Shown: one piece after another, positions 32,460 to 42,053 of the stretch
Position numbering within the stretch: position 1 is the first letter of the stretch
Layout: each line of letters starts with the position of its first letter
Origin: Ruminococcus sp.
GTDB taxonomy: Bacteria; Bacillota; Clostridia; Oscillospirales; Ruminococcaceae
Direction: 5' to 3'
Length of the DNA stretch: 64,000 nt
Assembly (NCBI GenBank): GCA_017397925.1
Contig: JAFQHO010000084.1
Span: forward strand, 108,033 to 172,032
Translations under genes and position numbers: made by a program
The notes under the pieces: model-generated
The model's database searches: none
The model's input: only the letters and a program-made list of their open reading frames with translations
What the model was told of the DNA's origin: nothing

Positions 32460-32484
32460 CAATTTCTGAGAAATGGTGTATACT
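32456..32484 (+). promoter_or_regulatory. Promoter of infC-rpmI-rplT
   Basis: TTGACA (32456-32461), 17-bp spacer ending in TG, TATACT (32479-32484). The -35 overlaps the spoIIR stop codon. Confidence 0.82.
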
Positions 32485-32634
32485 ATTTGAGTAAGAAAGC
32501 AGAACAAGTCCGTTCTCACCGTCAGGCTAAGCTTAAACGGTCAATATGTTATAATCTTTTAATAGGATAATTGCGTATTGTGTGAGTGTGGATATTTCTG
32601 CACTCACTTATTTTATGTCCGGAGGTGCTTGAAC
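32485..32634 (+). promoter_or_regulatory. infC leader, likely L20-responsive
   Basis: About 145 nt of leader containing GTCCGTTCTCACCGTC, similar to the L20-binding leader of Firmicute infC operons, and a final stem GTGAGTG/CACTCAC (about 32581-32609) followed by TTATTTTAT, which looks like an attenuator. In Bacillus L20 represses the operon through this leader; match here judged by eye. Confidence 0.6.
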
Positions 32635-33150
32635 ATTAGCAAACAGGAACTGCAGATCAACGAAGAGATTCGAGATAAAGAAATTCTCGTTATCGACGAT
32701 GAAGGAAAAAAGCTTGGCACTATGTCTGCCAAGGATGCCCAGAAATTAGCCTATGACAAGGATTTAGACCTTGTTAAAATAGCTCCGCAGGCAACACCGC
32801 CCGTATGTCGTATTATGGACTACGGAAAGTACTGCTTTGAGCAGGCTAAACGTGAAAAAGAAGCGAAGAAGAACCAGAAAACAGTCGCTATCAAGGAGAT
32901 TCGTATGTTCTCCACTATTGATACCCACGATTTTGAAACAAAGGTCAACCAGGCTGTCAAGTTCCTTCAGGGAGGCGATAAGCTTAAGGTGTCCGTAAGA
33001 TTCCGTAAGAGAGCAATTGCTCACCCTGAACTCGGTGCAGAGCTGCTTGATCGCTTCAAGGAGGCTGTTTCCGCAGCAGGTTCTGTTGACAAGCCGGCTA
33101 AAATGGAGGGACGCAGCATGGTTATGTTTGTAAGTCCCAAAAAGAACTGA
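32635..33150 (+). CDS. infC: Translation initiation factor IF-3
   Basis: A 171-residue IF-3: INEEIRDKEILVIDDEGKKL at the N terminus, PPVCRIMDYGKYCFEQAKRE, and the C-terminal DKLKVSVRFRKRAIAHPELG. It prevents premature subunit joining and proofreads the start codon. The start is taken as ATT at 32635, 9 nt after GGAGG (32621-32625); the only other near candidate, TTG at 32629, is too close to the ribosome site. Use of AUU for infC is known from E. coli and Bacillus as autoregulation by IF-3 itself. Confidence 0.95.
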   Translation: MSKQELQINEEIRDKEILVIDDEGKKLGTMSAKDAQKLAYDKDLDLVKIAPQATPPVCRIMDYGKYCFEQAKREKEAKKNQKTVAIKEIRMFSTIDTHDFETKVNQAVKFLQGGDKLKVSVRFRKRAIAHPELGAELLDRFKEAVSAAGSVDKPAKMEGRSMVMFVSPKKN

Positions 33151-33177
33151 TAAGTTCTAATTAAGGAGGAATATTCA

Positions 33178-33381
33178 ATGGCAAAGGTGAAGGTTAAAAC
33201 TCATTCCGGTGCAAAGAAGCGTTTTAAGATTACAGGAAACGGTAAGGTAAAGTACCAGCACACAAACAAGAGACACAGACTTACACAGAAGGATACAAAG
33301 CGTAAGAGAATCGCTCGTAACGCAGGTGTTGCAGGCAGCGCTAACGCTCCTACAATCAAGCAGCTCGTTCCTTATATGTAA
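33178..33381 (+). CDS. rpmI: 50S ribosomal protein L35
   Basis: A 67-residue Lys-rich protein: [20 protein letters not shown] and [23 protein letters not shown] ribosome site 33162-33168. Between infC and rplT as in most Firmicutes. Confidence 0.96.
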   Translation: MAKVKVKTHSGAKKRFKITGNGKVKYQHTNKRHRLTQKDTKRKRIARNAGVAGSANAPTIKQLVPYM

Positions 33382-33440
33382 TCTGACGGGAGATTGTCCC
33401 GAACAACGTTTATTACTAATAATTCCGGAGGTATAAGATT

Positions 33441-33794
33441 ATGGCACGTATTAAAGGTGCAATGATGACTCGTAAGAGAAGAAATAAGACATTAAAGCTC
33501 GCTAAGGGCTACTGGGGCGCAAAGAGCAAGCACTTCAAGATGGCTAAACAGGCTGTAATGAAGTCAGGCAACTACGCTTACGTTGGAAGAAAGCTCAAGA
33601 AGAGAACTTTCAGACAGCTCTGGATTGCAAGAATTTCAGCTGCTGCTAAGATGAATGGTATGAACTATTCTACATTTATGAACGGCTGCAAGAAGGCTGG
33701 CATCACTCTTAACAGAAAGATGCTCTCTGAAATTGCTATCAACGATGCTGCTGGTTTTGCTGCAATCGTTGAGAAGGCTAAGGCTGCTCTTTAA
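33441..33794 (+). CDS. rplT: 50S ribosomal protein L20
   Basis: A 117-residue L20: [55 protein letters not shown]. An early 23S rRNA assembly protein and the repressor of its own operon. GGAGG before the ATG. Confidence 0.97.
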   Translation: MARIKGAMMTRKRRNKTLKLAKGYWGAKSKHFKMAKQAVMKSGNYAYVGRKLKKRTFRQLWIARISAAAKMNGMNYSTFMNGCKKAGITLNRKMLSEIAINDAAGFAAIVEKAKAAL

Positions 33795-33799
33795 TCACA

Positions 33800-33847
33800 A
33801 CTGTACGACAACACGCTCCTACATATAAAGAGCGTGTTTTGTTGTAC
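33800..33847 (+). terminator. Terminator of infC-rpmI-rplT
   Basis: ACACGCTC/GAGCGTGT core stem extended by ACAA/TTGT, followed by TTTTGTTGT. Confidence 0.8.
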
Positions 33848-33870
33848 TTGGAATAGGAGAGGGTTGAATA

Positions 33871-34653
33871 TTGGAAAACATTATTACATCTAAAGATAAT
33901 CCCGTTATCAAGCTGTATCAGAAGCTTTCTTCTTCAAAAAAAGAAAGGCTCCAGTACGGCTTATTCGTGTTGGAGGGACTTCGTATCACTGAGGATGCTC
34001 TTCGCGAGGAAAGCGGTATAACTCACCTCATAATAACCAAAAATGCTTATGAAAAGTACGGTGAAGCCCTATTACAGGCTGATTTGAGAAATACAAAAAC
34101 GCTTGTCGTTTCAAATGAACTTGGCAATAGAATTGCTTCAACGGATACAACTCAGGGTGTATTTGCCATATGTGCGATACCTGCGGCTAAAAAGCCTGTA
34201 TTTACGGATAATTGCCGATATGCTGTGCTTTACGGTTTGCAGGACCCCGGAAATGTTGGTATGATTATCCGTACTGCTGACGCTCTTGGAATTGACGGTA
34301 TTATACTTTCTGGCAGCTGCGACCTTTACAGCCCTAAGGTTATCCGTGCAACTATGGGTTCCGTTTTTCGTATGAATATATGTATCGAAAACGATACGGA
34401 GACTCTTTTTGATATGCTGGAAAAGGGCGGTATATGTACATCTGCTGCTGTTATTGATATCGATGCTCAGAAGATTACCGATATATCCTTTGAGGGCAGG
34501 CAGGCCGTATTCATTGGCAACGAGGGTAGCGGACTTCCCCGTGATATTGCTCTCAGATGCAGCAGACGCGTTACTATCCCTATGAATGGTACTATAAACT
34601 CACTTAATGCAGCTATGGCTGCAGGAATTCTTATGTGGGAGCTTAAAAAATGA
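33871..34653 (+). CDS. TrmH/SpoU-family RNA 2'-O-methyltransferase
   Basis: A 260-residue SPOUT methyltransferase: N-terminal substrate-binding domain (residues about 1-100), then the SPOUT motifs VLYGLQDPGNVGMIIRTADA, PKVIRATMGSVFRM and VFIGNEGSGLPRDI with NSLNAAMAAGILMWEL. It transfers methyl to a ribose 2'-OH of rRNA or tRNA from SAM; the site is not known. TTG start at 33871 with AGGAGAGGG upstream. Overlaps dprA by ATGA. Confidence 0.9.
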   Translation: MENIITSKDNPVIKLYQKLSSSKKERLQYGLFVLEGLRITEDALREESGITHLIITKNAYEKYGEALLQADLRNTKTLVVSNELGNRIASTDTTQGVFAICAIPAAKKPVFTDNCRYAVLYGLQDPGNVGMIIRTADALGIDGIILSGSCDLYSPKVIRATMGSVFRMNICIENDTETLFDMLEKGGICTSAAVIDIDAQKITDISFEGRQAVFIGNEGSGLPRDIALRCSRRVTIPMNGTINSLNAAMAAGILMWELKK

Positions 34654-35909
34654 ACAGTAAAAAGTATTGGGTCTGGCTCAGTATGGTTTTCGGCGGCGGA
34701 ACCTACAGATTATGGCAGTTTATGAGCGTTTTTGAAACAGTTGAGGAAGTTTGCTGTGAACTTATCTCAACGGGCAGAGCTGTCGGGCTTACAGAAAATG
34801 AAATTCATAATATCAAATCATATAATCTTAAAGATGCAGAGACGCTTATTGCTGAATGTGATAAAAGAGGGATTTCCATAATTACTTATGCCGATTCCGA
34901 TTATCCAAGTCATCTCAGATTTATTCCCGATCCGCCTCCTGCGCTGTTCTGCAAGGGCAATACAGCTTGTCTTTCGGGGACAAAGACTATTACATGCGTT
35001 GGTACAAGAAAGGCTGGAAATTACAGCATATCAGCCTGCAGCAGAATATGCTCTGAGCTTGCTAAAAAGGGATATATCATTACAAGCGGCTTTGCTGTGG
35101 GTATTGATATAACGTCACATCTTGCGGCGGCTGAGGCCGGATATCCCACAATATGCGTTCTTGGCTGTGGTGTTGATGTGGATTATCCTAAGGAAAATAC
35201 ACAGTTCCGTGAAAAAATAATTGAATCAGGAGGCGTATTCATATCCGAATATCCTCCCGGAACAAAGCCTATGCGTGGTAATTTTCCTAAAAGAAACAGA
35301 ATATTATCAGCTATAGGCAGGGCAACTGTTGTCTTTGAGGCTTCCGCAACATCAGGTTCGCTTATTACGGCAAGACTTGCTGCTGAGCAGGGACGTGAGG
35401 TTTTTGTTCTTCCTCCTGCTGATATTTTCAGCAGCGCATACGGCGGAAATATCATTCTTATGAAAGAAGGTGCACTGCCTGTTACAAGTGAGGAGGATAT
35501 AACCGATTTTTTCCGTGTGGGTTCTCCTGCTGATTCGGAGGTTAAATCCGATGCATATGCTTGTATCACGGGAGAACGCTTACAGATTAAGCCGGAAAAT
35601 AAGCCTCATTTCTTCTCAGTTGCGCATTCTATGCTGTCAGAAATGGCTGAAAAATCCCGTTCTGATGACAGTAAAAGCGATAACAGCAAGGAAGAAGATG
35701 TGGTATATAGTGCTGAGGATGATTTCTCTGAGCTTGAAGACGTGCAGAAGGCTATTGCGGGTATTCTTCGCAGAGAAGGCAGACTTCACGCTGATGTTAT
35801 ATGTGCAGAGCTTGATATGGACTCCGCAGAGCTTATGATGGAGCTTACAGAGCTGGAAATCCGGGGGATTGTAAAATCCTGCCCCGGAAGAATATATGAG
35901 TTATTGTAA
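34650..35909 (+). CDS. dprA: DNA-processing protein DprA
   Basis: A 419-residue DprA/Smf: N-terminal SAM-like region, Rossmann core with TITCVGTRKAGNYS, TSGFAVGIDITSH, VLGCGVDVDYPKENTQF and FPKRNRILSAIGRATVVFEA, and a C-terminal winged-helix of DML1 type (about 360-419). An acidic linker of about 70 residues (SRSDDSKSDNSKEED) separates them. DprA loads RecA on incoming single-stranded DNA in transformation. Between the methyltransferase and topA, the standard clostridial position. Confidence 0.94.
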   Translation: MNSKKYWVWLSMVFGGGTYRLWQFMSVFETVEEVCCELISTGRAVGLTENEIHNIKSYNLKDAETLIAECDKRGISIITYADSDYPSHLRFIPDPPPALFCKGNTACLSGTKTITCVGTRKAGNYSISACSRICSELAKKGYIITSGFAVGIDITSHLAAAEAGYPTICVLGCGVDVDYPKENTQFREKIIESGGVFISEYPPGTKPMRGNFPKRNRILSAIGRATVVFEASATSGSLITARLAAEQGREVFVLPPADIFSSAYGGNIILMKEGALPVTSEEDITDFFRVGSPADSEVKSDAYACITGERLQIKPENKPHFFSVAHSMLSEMAEKSRSDDSKSDNSKEEDVVYSAEDDFSELEDVQKAIAGILRREGRLHADVICAELDMDSAELMMELTELEIRGIVKSCPGRIYELL

Positions 35910-35959
35910 TAATTCGGCACGATGGTGTGCTGTGACATATATTAAGAGGTTAGATATAA

Positions 35960-38041
35960 ATGGCAAATTTAGTTATAGTAGAGTCGCCTGCAAAGGCAAA
36001 AACAATTCAGAAATATCTTGGAAAGGGTTATGAAGTTATAGCCTCAATGGGACACGTCAGAGATTTACCGAAATCAAAGCTGGGTGTTGACGTTGAGGAT
36101 GATTTCAAGCCTCAGTATATTGATATGAAGGGAAAAGGCGACGTTATCAAGGATTTGAAGAAACGCGCTAAGAAAAGTGAAAAAATATTTCTCGCCACCG
36201 ACCCTGACCGCGAGGGAGAAGCTATTTCGTGGCATATTGCACAGATGCTTAAGCTTGACCTTGAGGACGATATCCGTGTAGCCTTTAATGAAATTACAAA
36301 ATCGGGTGTTACAAATGGTATGAGTAATCCCCATAAGATTGATATTGACCTTGTTAACGCACAGCAGGCAAGACGTATTCTTGACCGCCTTGTGGGATAT
36401 AAGCTCAGTCCTTTCCTTTGGAAAAAGGTCAAGAGAGGTCTTTCGGCAGGCCGTGTACAGACTGTTGCTGTAAGCCTTGTGGTTGACAGAGAAAATGAAA
36501 TACGCGCATTTGTACCTAAAGAATACTGGTCGATTGACGCGAAATTTACAGCTCCGGGGTCAAGAAAGGTTTTCGACGCGTCACTTCTCACTATTGACGG
36601 TGAAAAGTTCGAGCTTGTAAATCAGCAGCAGGCTGATGAGCTTCTGAAGCGTTTAGAGGGTGCGGAATACGAAGTAACTGCCGTTAAAAAGCGCGTTACA
36701 AGAAAACAGCCTGCGCCTCCCTTTATTACATCTACTATGCAGCAGGAGGCTTCAAAAAAGCTTGGATTTACCTCAAAGCGTACAATGAAGGCTGCTCAGG
36801 AGCTTTACGAAGGTGTTGATATCGAGGGCATCGGTGCTGTAGGTCTTATCACCTATATGAGAACAGACAGTCTGCGTATTTCAGACGAGGCAAAGGCTGC
36901 TGCTGCTGAATATATCGAAAATGTTTACGGAAAAGATTATCTTCCAGATAAGCCGAGAGTATTCAAATCCAAGAATAACGCACAGGACGCTCACGAAGCG
37001 ATACGTCCATCACTTCCCGAGCTTACTCCCGCACGCGTAAAGTCAAGTCTTACAAGCGATCAGTATAAGCTGTATGACCTTGTATGGTCAAGATTTATTG
37101 CAAGTCAGATGGCTAATGCGCTTCTTGATACGGTTTCTGCTGATATATCCGCAAATGGCTGTGTATTCCGCGCATCGGGTTATTCTGTGAAATTCAACGG
37201 TTTTACAGTGCTTTATGAGGAGGCAACAGAGGGTAAAGAGGCTGCTAAAAAGGAGCTCCCGCCCCTTGCTGTGGGAGATAAGCCCAAGCTTAAATCAATT
37301 GGCGGAAATCAGCATTTTACACAGCCTCCGCCGCGATATACAGAAGCCTCACTTATTAAGGCACTTGAAGAAAACGGCATAGGCAGACCTTCAACATATG
37401 CTCCGACTATATCCACAATTACTGCAAGACAGTACGTAGAACACGAGGGAAAACAGCTTAAACCCACATCCTTGGGCGAAGTAATAACAGAGCTTATGAA
37501 AGAGCATTTCAAGGGCATTGTTGACGCAAAATTCACCGCTGATATGGAAAGTAATCTTGATGAAGTGGAAAAGGGAGCAAAGGATTGGGTTGCTACACTT
37601 CACGAGTTTTATAAGGATTTTGCTTCTGACCTTGAAAAAGCAGAAATGGCTATGGAGGGCAAGCGTGTAAAGGTTCCCGATGAGGAAACGGATGTTATCT
37701 GCGAAAACTGCGGTAAAAATATGGTTATCAAGTACGGCAGATACGGTAAATTCCTTGCTTGTCCAGGTTTCCCGGACTGTAAAAATGCTAAACAGCTAGT
37801 TACCGAATCTGACGGATGCTGTCCGAGATGCGGCAAGAAGATGCTTCTGAAAAAATCCAAGAGAGGCAGAAGTTTCTATGGCTGCGAAGGATATCCTGAG
37901 TGTGAGTTTATGACATGGAATGTTCCTACTGCAGAGAAGTGCCCCGAATGTGGAAAATCCCTTTTCAACAAGGGAGGAAAATCGGGTAAGCTCATCTGCG
38001 AGAATGAGGGATGTAACTATGAAAGGGAACTGAAAAAATGA
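35960..38041 (+). CDS. topA: DNA topoisomerase I
   Basis: A 693-residue type IA topoisomerase: Toprim domain (VIVESPAKAKTIQKYLG, TDPDREGEAISWHIA), active-site Tyr in GLITYMRTDSLRIS, and three C-terminal zinc ribbons (CENCGKNMVIKYG...CPGFPDC; CPRCGKKMLLKKS...CEGYPEC; CPECGKSLFNKGG). It relaxes negative supercoils. AGAGG ribosome site. Stop overlaps the trmFO start by ATGA. Confidence 0.97.
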   Translation: MANLVIVESPAKAKTIQKYLGKGYEVIASMGHVRDLPKSKLGVDVEDDFKPQYIDMKGKGDVIKDLKKRAKKSEKIFLATDPDREGEAISWHIAQMLKLDLEDDIRVAFNEITKSGVTNGMSNPHKIDIDLVNAQQARRILDRLVGYKLSPFLWKKVKRGLSAGRVQTVAVSLVVDRENEIRAFVPKEYWSIDAKFTAPGSRKVFDASLLTIDGEKFELVNQQQADELLKRLEGAEYEVTAVKKRVTRKQPAPPFITSTMQQEASKKLGFTSKRTMKAAQELYEGVDIEGIGAVGLITYMRTDSLRISDEAKAAAAEYIENVYGKDYLPDKPRVFKSKNNAQDAHEAIRPSLPELTPARVKSSLTSDQYKLYDLVWSRFIASQMANALLDTVSADISANGCVFRASGYSVKFNGFTVLYEEATEGKEAAKKELPPLAVGDKPKLKSIGGNQHFTQPPPRYTEASLIKALEENGIGRPSTYAPTISTITARQYVEHEGKQLKPTSLGEVITELMKEHFKGIVDAKFTADMESNLDEVEKGAKDWVATLHEFYKDFASDLEKAEMAMEGKRVKVPDEETDVICENCGKNMVIKYGRYGKFLACPGFPDCKNAKQLVTESDGCCPRCGKKMLLKKSKRGRSFYGCEGYPECEFMTWNVPTAEKCPECGKSLFNKGGKSGKLICENEGCNYERELKK

Positions 38042-39363
38042 GTGTGACGGTTAATGTTATCGGTGCAGGACTTGCAGGCTGTGAAGCTGCTTGGTCACTT
38101 GCACGGTATGGTATAAATGTTAGACTTTATGAGATGAAGCCCCGGAAATTCAGTCCTGCTCACAAATACAAGGGTTTTGCGGAGCTTGTATGCTCCAATT
38201 CCCTTAAAGCCGCAAGACTTGAATCGGCGGCAGGTCTGCTAAAAGCAGAAATGGAGATGCTTGGTTCCCTTACAGTGCCTTGCGCAAAGGAAAATTCCGT
38301 TGAGGCAGGGGGGGCTCTTGCTGTTGACAGAGAGAAATTTTCCGATGCCGTTACTGAAAAAATCCGCACAAATCCTCTTATTGAGGTAATTGAGGGAGAA
38401 GTTACAGAGCTTCCTGAGGGTATAAATATTATCGCTACAGGTCCTCTTACAAACGGTGCTATGGCAGATATAATAAAAGAGCTTTGCGGTGAGGGACTCA
38501 GTTTTTATGATGCCGCTGCTCCCATTGTGACATACGAAAGCCTTGATAAGGAAAAGGTATTTTTTGCTTCACGTTACGACAGGGGAGATGCTGATTATAT
38601 CAATTGCCCTATGAATAAAGAGGAATATCTGGAATTTTATAATGCTCTTATATCTGCGGAACGTGTACAGCTTAAAGATTTTGAAACTCATCCATTCAGC
38701 GTATACGAAGGCTGTATGCCTATCGAGGTACTTGCTTCAAGAGGCGTTGATACAATGCGTTTCGGGCCTATGAAGCCTGTGGGTATCACTGATGTCCGCA
38801 CGGGAAAGCGCCCATATGCGGTGGTACAGCTTCGACGTGAGAACAAGGAGGCTACTTTGTTCAATCTGGTGGGATTTCAGACAAATCTTAAATTTGGCGA
38901 GCAGAAGCGTGTATTCTCTATGATTCCGGGACTTGAAAATGCGGAATTTATGCGCTACGGTGTTATGCACAGGAATACATTTATCAATAGCCCTGAGCTT
39001 CTCAACTGCGATTTTTCAATGAGAAACAATGGCAATATCTACTTTGCAGGACAGATAACAGGTGTTGAGGGTTATATGGAATCGGCGGCAAGCGGACTTA
39101 TTGCAGGTACAGCCGCCGCAAGAAAAATTCTTGGACTTGAACCCATAAATCTTCCCCGTGAAACTATGCTGGGTGCGCTTACATCATATATCAGCGACAG
39201 CTTCAACAGCGGAAAATTCCAGCCTATGGGGGCAAATATGGGTATACTTCCCGACATCGGTGAAAGAATACGTGACAAAAAGGAAAAGTATGGCGTATAT
39301 GCCAACAGGGCAGTTGCGGCTTTGAGAGAGGAGCTGGATAGAATTGGCAAGGATAATAGTTGA
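38038..39363 (+). CDS. trmFO: tRNA uridine(54) C5-methyltransferase TrmFO (folate/FAD-dependent)
   Basis: A 441-residue flavoprotein: FAD dinucleotide-binding motif VIGAGLAGCEAAWSLARYG, VCSNSLKAARLESAAGLLK with the conserved Cys, FETHPFSVYEGCMPIE with the second Cys, and GQITGVEGYMESAASGLIAG. Makes ribothymidine-54 in tRNA using methylene-tetrahydrofolate. Coupled with topA upstream; its 3' end overlaps the plsX start by 20 nt. Confidence 0.96.
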   Translation: MSVTVNVIGAGLAGCEAAWSLARYGINVRLYEMKPRKFSPAHKYKGFAELVCSNSLKAARLESAAGLLKAEMEMLGSLTVPCAKENSVEAGGALAVDREKFSDAVTEKIRTNPLIEVIEGEVTELPEGINIIATGPLTNGAMADIIKELCGEGLSFYDAAAPIVTYESLDKEKVFFASRYDRGDADYINCPMNKEEYLEFYNALISAERVQLKDFETHPFSVYEGCMPIEVLASRGVDTMRFGPMKPVGITDVRTGKRPYAVVQLRRENKEATLFNLVGFQTNLKFGEQKRVFSMIPGLENAEFMRYGVMHRNTFINSPELLNCDFSMRNNGNIYFAGQITGVEGYMESAASGLIAGTAAARKILGLEPINLPRETMLGALTSYISDSFNSGKFQPMGANMGILPDIGERIRDKKEKYGVYANRAVAALREELDRIGKDNS

Positions 39364-40354
39364 CGCTTTCGGAGGCGACAATGCGCCTCTTGAAGTTATA
39401 AAGGGCTGCGAAAGAGCTGTAAAAGAGCTTGGCGTTCAGATAGTCCTCACAGGAAGCGAGGATAAAATAAAGAAATGTGCCGCTGATAACGGCATAAGCC
39501 TTGATGGTATGGAGATTGTTCATACAGACGAGGTTTTTGATATACACGAAGAACCAAATCAGATTATAAAATCAGGTAAAAATACTTCTATGGCGCTTGG
39601 TATGCAGCTTCTTGCTGAGGATAAGGGCGACGCTTTTGTTTCAGCCGGCAGTACGGGTGCGCTTGTAATGGGTGCTACCTTTATTGTAAAGCGTATCAAG
39701 GGCATAAAAAGAGTTGCTCCCTCGCCTGTACTTCCTGCCGATAAAGGCAGCTTTATCCTACTTGACGCAGGCGCAAATACTGAATGTCGCCCCGAAATGC
39801 TGGTGCAGTTTGCTGTTATGGGAAGTGCCTACATGGAAAAGGTATTGGGTGTGAAAAATCCTAAAGTGGGACTTCTCAACATCGGTGCGGAGGATACTAA
39901 GGGCAGAGAGCTTGAAATTGAAACATACAAGCTTTTGGAAAAATCAGGACTTAATTTTAAGGGGAATGTCGAAGCCCGCGACCTTCCAAAGGGAGAATTT
40001 GATGTAGTTGTAACAGATGGATTTACGGGAAATATCGTGCTTAAACTCTACGAGGGAATGGGTTCATTCTTTGCGAAGAAGATGAAGTGGATTTTCTCTG
40101 GAGCAGGTGTTCTCGGTGCATTATTCTCTATGGGTAAAATAAAAAGCTTCAAAAAGCAGATGGATTACCGCGAAACAGGCGGTTCTGCTCTTATGGGCGT
40201 AAAAAAGCCCGTTATAAAAGCTCACGGCAGTTCTGACGCTACAGCGTTTTACAATGCTGTAAGACAGGCGAAGAAGTGTGTTGACGGAAATGTTATAGGT
40301 GCAATTGAAAATTATGTTGCGGCAAATTCACAGAGGGACAATAAAGATGAATGA
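39344..40354 (+). CDS. plsX: Phosphate acyltransferase PlsX
   Basis: A 336-residue PlsX: ARIIVDAFGGDNAPLEVIKG at the N terminus, SAGSTGALVMGATFIVKRIK, DAGANTECRPEMLVQFAVMG and VTDGFTGNIVLKLYEGMG. It converts acyl-ACP to acyl-phosphate for phosphatidic acid synthesis. TTG start inside the end of trmFO with GAGAGGAG upstream. An acpP gene, often next to plsX, is absent here. Confidence 0.95.
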   Translation: MARIIVDAFGGDNAPLEVIKGCERAVKELGVQIVLTGSEDKIKKCAADNGISLDGMEIVHTDEVFDIHEEPNQIIKSGKNTSMALGMQLLAEDKGDAFVSAGSTGALVMGATFIVKRIKGIKRVAPSPVLPADKGSFILLDAGANTECRPEMLVQFAVMGSAYMEKVLGVKNPKVGLLNIGAEDTKGRELEIETYKLLEKSGLNFKGNVEARDLPKGEFDVVVTDGFTGNIVLKLYEGMGSFFAKKMKWIFSGAGVLGALFSMGKIKSFKKQMDYRETGGSALMGVKKPVIKAHGSSDATAFYNAVRQAKKCVDGNVIGAIENYVAANSQRDNKDE

Positions 40355-41051
40355 TATTGAAAACATTTTAAACTTTCAAAAAGAAATACGCTATGAATTC
40401 AGAAATAAAAATCTGCTGATTAATGCCTTGTCACATTCCTCCTATGCAAATGAGAGGAAAAATCCCAGAGGCAGTAATGAGCGTCTTGAATTCCTTGGTG
40501 ACAGCGTTCTTTCCGTGGTTGTATCGGATTTTCTGTACAAAAATCTGGATTCTGTAGCTGAAGGTGATCTGACAAAGCTTCGTGCATCACTTGTATGTGA
40601 AAAGAGTCTGCACGTATTTGCACAGCAGATAAATCTGGGGAAATATATACTTCTCGGTAAAGGTGAGGAAAATACAGGTGGCAGAGAACGTCCATCTATT
40701 CTTGCGGACGCATTTGAAGCTGTTATTGCGGCAATATACCTCGATGGCGGTATGGAGGCGGCAAGAAAACATATTCTCCGCTTTATCCCTGAAAATCCTG
40801 TAAACGGAACAAAAATGGCTTTCGGCGATTTCAAGACAGTTTTACAGGAAATCGTTCAGAAAAATCCCGAGGAAAAGGTTGAATATGTTCTCATAGGCGA
40901 GGAAGGCCCTGACCATAACAAGCGATTTGTAGTGGAGGTTATGCTGAATTCGCAGGTAATCGGCAAGGGTAAAGGCAGAAGTAAAAAGGATGCCGAGCAG
41001 CTTGCTGCTAAGGAAGCATTAGAGCTTATGGGCTATAATACGAGCTTATGA
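40347..41051 (+). CDS. rnc: Ribonuclease III
   Basis: A 234-residue RNase III: catalytic signature NERLEFLGDSVLSVVVSDFL, the second acidic cluster in PSILADAFEAVIAAIYLDGG, and a C-terminal dsRNA-binding domain (DFKTVLQEIVQKNPEEKVEY to GRSKKDAEQLAAKEALEL). It processes rRNA and cleaves structured mRNA. The ATG at 40347, overlapping the plsX stop, has CAGAGGGA upstream; earlier in-frame starts lie inside plsX. Confidence 0.96.
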   Translation: MNDIENILNFQKEIRYEFRNKNLLINALSHSSYANERKNPRGSNERLEFLGDSVLSVVVSDFLYKNLDSVAEGDLTKLRASLVCEKSLHVFAQQINLGKYILLGKGEENTGGRERPSILADAFEAVIAAIYLDGGMEAARKHILRFIPENPVNGTKMAFGDFKTVLQEIVQKNPEEKVEYVLIGEEGPDHNKRFVVEVMLNSQVIGKGKGRSKKDAEQLAAKEALELMGYNTSL

Positions 41052-42049
41052 AACACGCAAATATATCAATATTTATACCCCATATCGGTTGTCCTCACAG
41101 GTGCAGTTTCTGTGACCAGCGGACAATAAGCGGTGCACAGCGTATACCTCACGGTGAGGATATAAAGGAGATATGCGAAAAGGCTTTTGCAGAGATAAAA
41201 TCGCCCGAAAATACGGAAATAGCCTTTTTCGGCGGCAGTTTTACGGCAATACCGCAGGCATATATGCTTGAACTTCTTGAAGCGGCATATCCATTTGTTG
41301 GAAATGACAAATTCAAGGGTATACGCATATCTACCCGTCCCGACTGTATAGACAGGGATGTTCTGACACTGCTGAAAAAATACGGTGTAACGGCAATTGA
41401 GCTTGGTGCCCAGTCCATGTCAGACAAAGTTCTTGAAGCTAACGAGCGTGGACATTCTTCAGCAGATGTAGAAAATGCAGCAATTTTAATTCGTGAGTAT
41501 GGCTTTGAGCTGGGCTTGCAGATGATGGTGGGGCTTTACAAAAGCGATATGGCTGACGAATTTGAAACCCTTGATAAAATAGCGGCAATCCGTCCCGATA
41601 CGGTGCGGATATACCCAGTTGTTATATTGAAATGTACAAGGCTGGGAGATCTGTATCAATCGGGAGAATACAACACATTTTCTTTTGAAGATGTAACAGA
41701 ATTTGTGGCTGACGCTATGCTCCGTTTTGCTGATAAGGGTATAAAGGTCATAAAATGCGGACTTCACGCCTCTGAATTCGTAGAAAAGGATATGGTAGGC
41801 GGATTTTATCACCCTGCATTCCGTGAAATATGCGAAAGTCACATATATCGGCGTAAAATCGCTGAAACAGTCGGATGCAAAGACGGTAATAATCTTGTTG
41901 TTGCTGTTAACCCGACTTGCATAAGCAAGGCAATGGGGCATAAAAAATCAAACTGCGAATACTTTAAAGAGCAGGGAATAAATATAAAAATAATCGGAAA
42001 TGTTGATATTCCGAAATACGAGATAAAAATTTCAGAAGTGCGGAGGTGA
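41048..42049 (+). CDS. Elp3-like radical SAM protein
   Basis: A 333-residue radical SAM enzyme: the 4Fe-4S motif IGCPHRCSFCDQRTISG (CxxxCxxC), the SAM-binding region EIAFFGGSFTAIP and ISTRPDCIDRDVLTLLKKYG, typical of the Elp3/HemN-like superfamily. No acetyltransferase domain. It sits between rnc and smc in many clostridia as a radical SAM protein of unknown, probably RNA-modifying, function. Overlaps rnc by ATGA. Confidence 0.88.
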   Translation: MKHANISIFIPHIGCPHRCSFCDQRTISGAQRIPHGEDIKEICEKAFAEIKSPENTEIAFFGGSFTAIPQAYMLELLEAAYPFVGNDKFKGIRISTRPDCIDRDVLTLLKKYGVTAIELGAQSMSDKVLEANERGHSSADVENAAILIREYGFELGLQMMVGLYKSDMADEFETLDKIAAIRPDTVRIYPVVILKCTRLGDLYQSGEYNTFSFEDVTEFVADAMLRFADKGIKVIKCGLHASEFVEKDMVGGFYHPAFREICESHIYRRKIAETVGCKDGNNLVVAVNPTCISKAMGHKKSNCEYFKEQGINIKIIGNVDIPKYEIKISEVRR

Positions 42050-42053
42050 GCAG

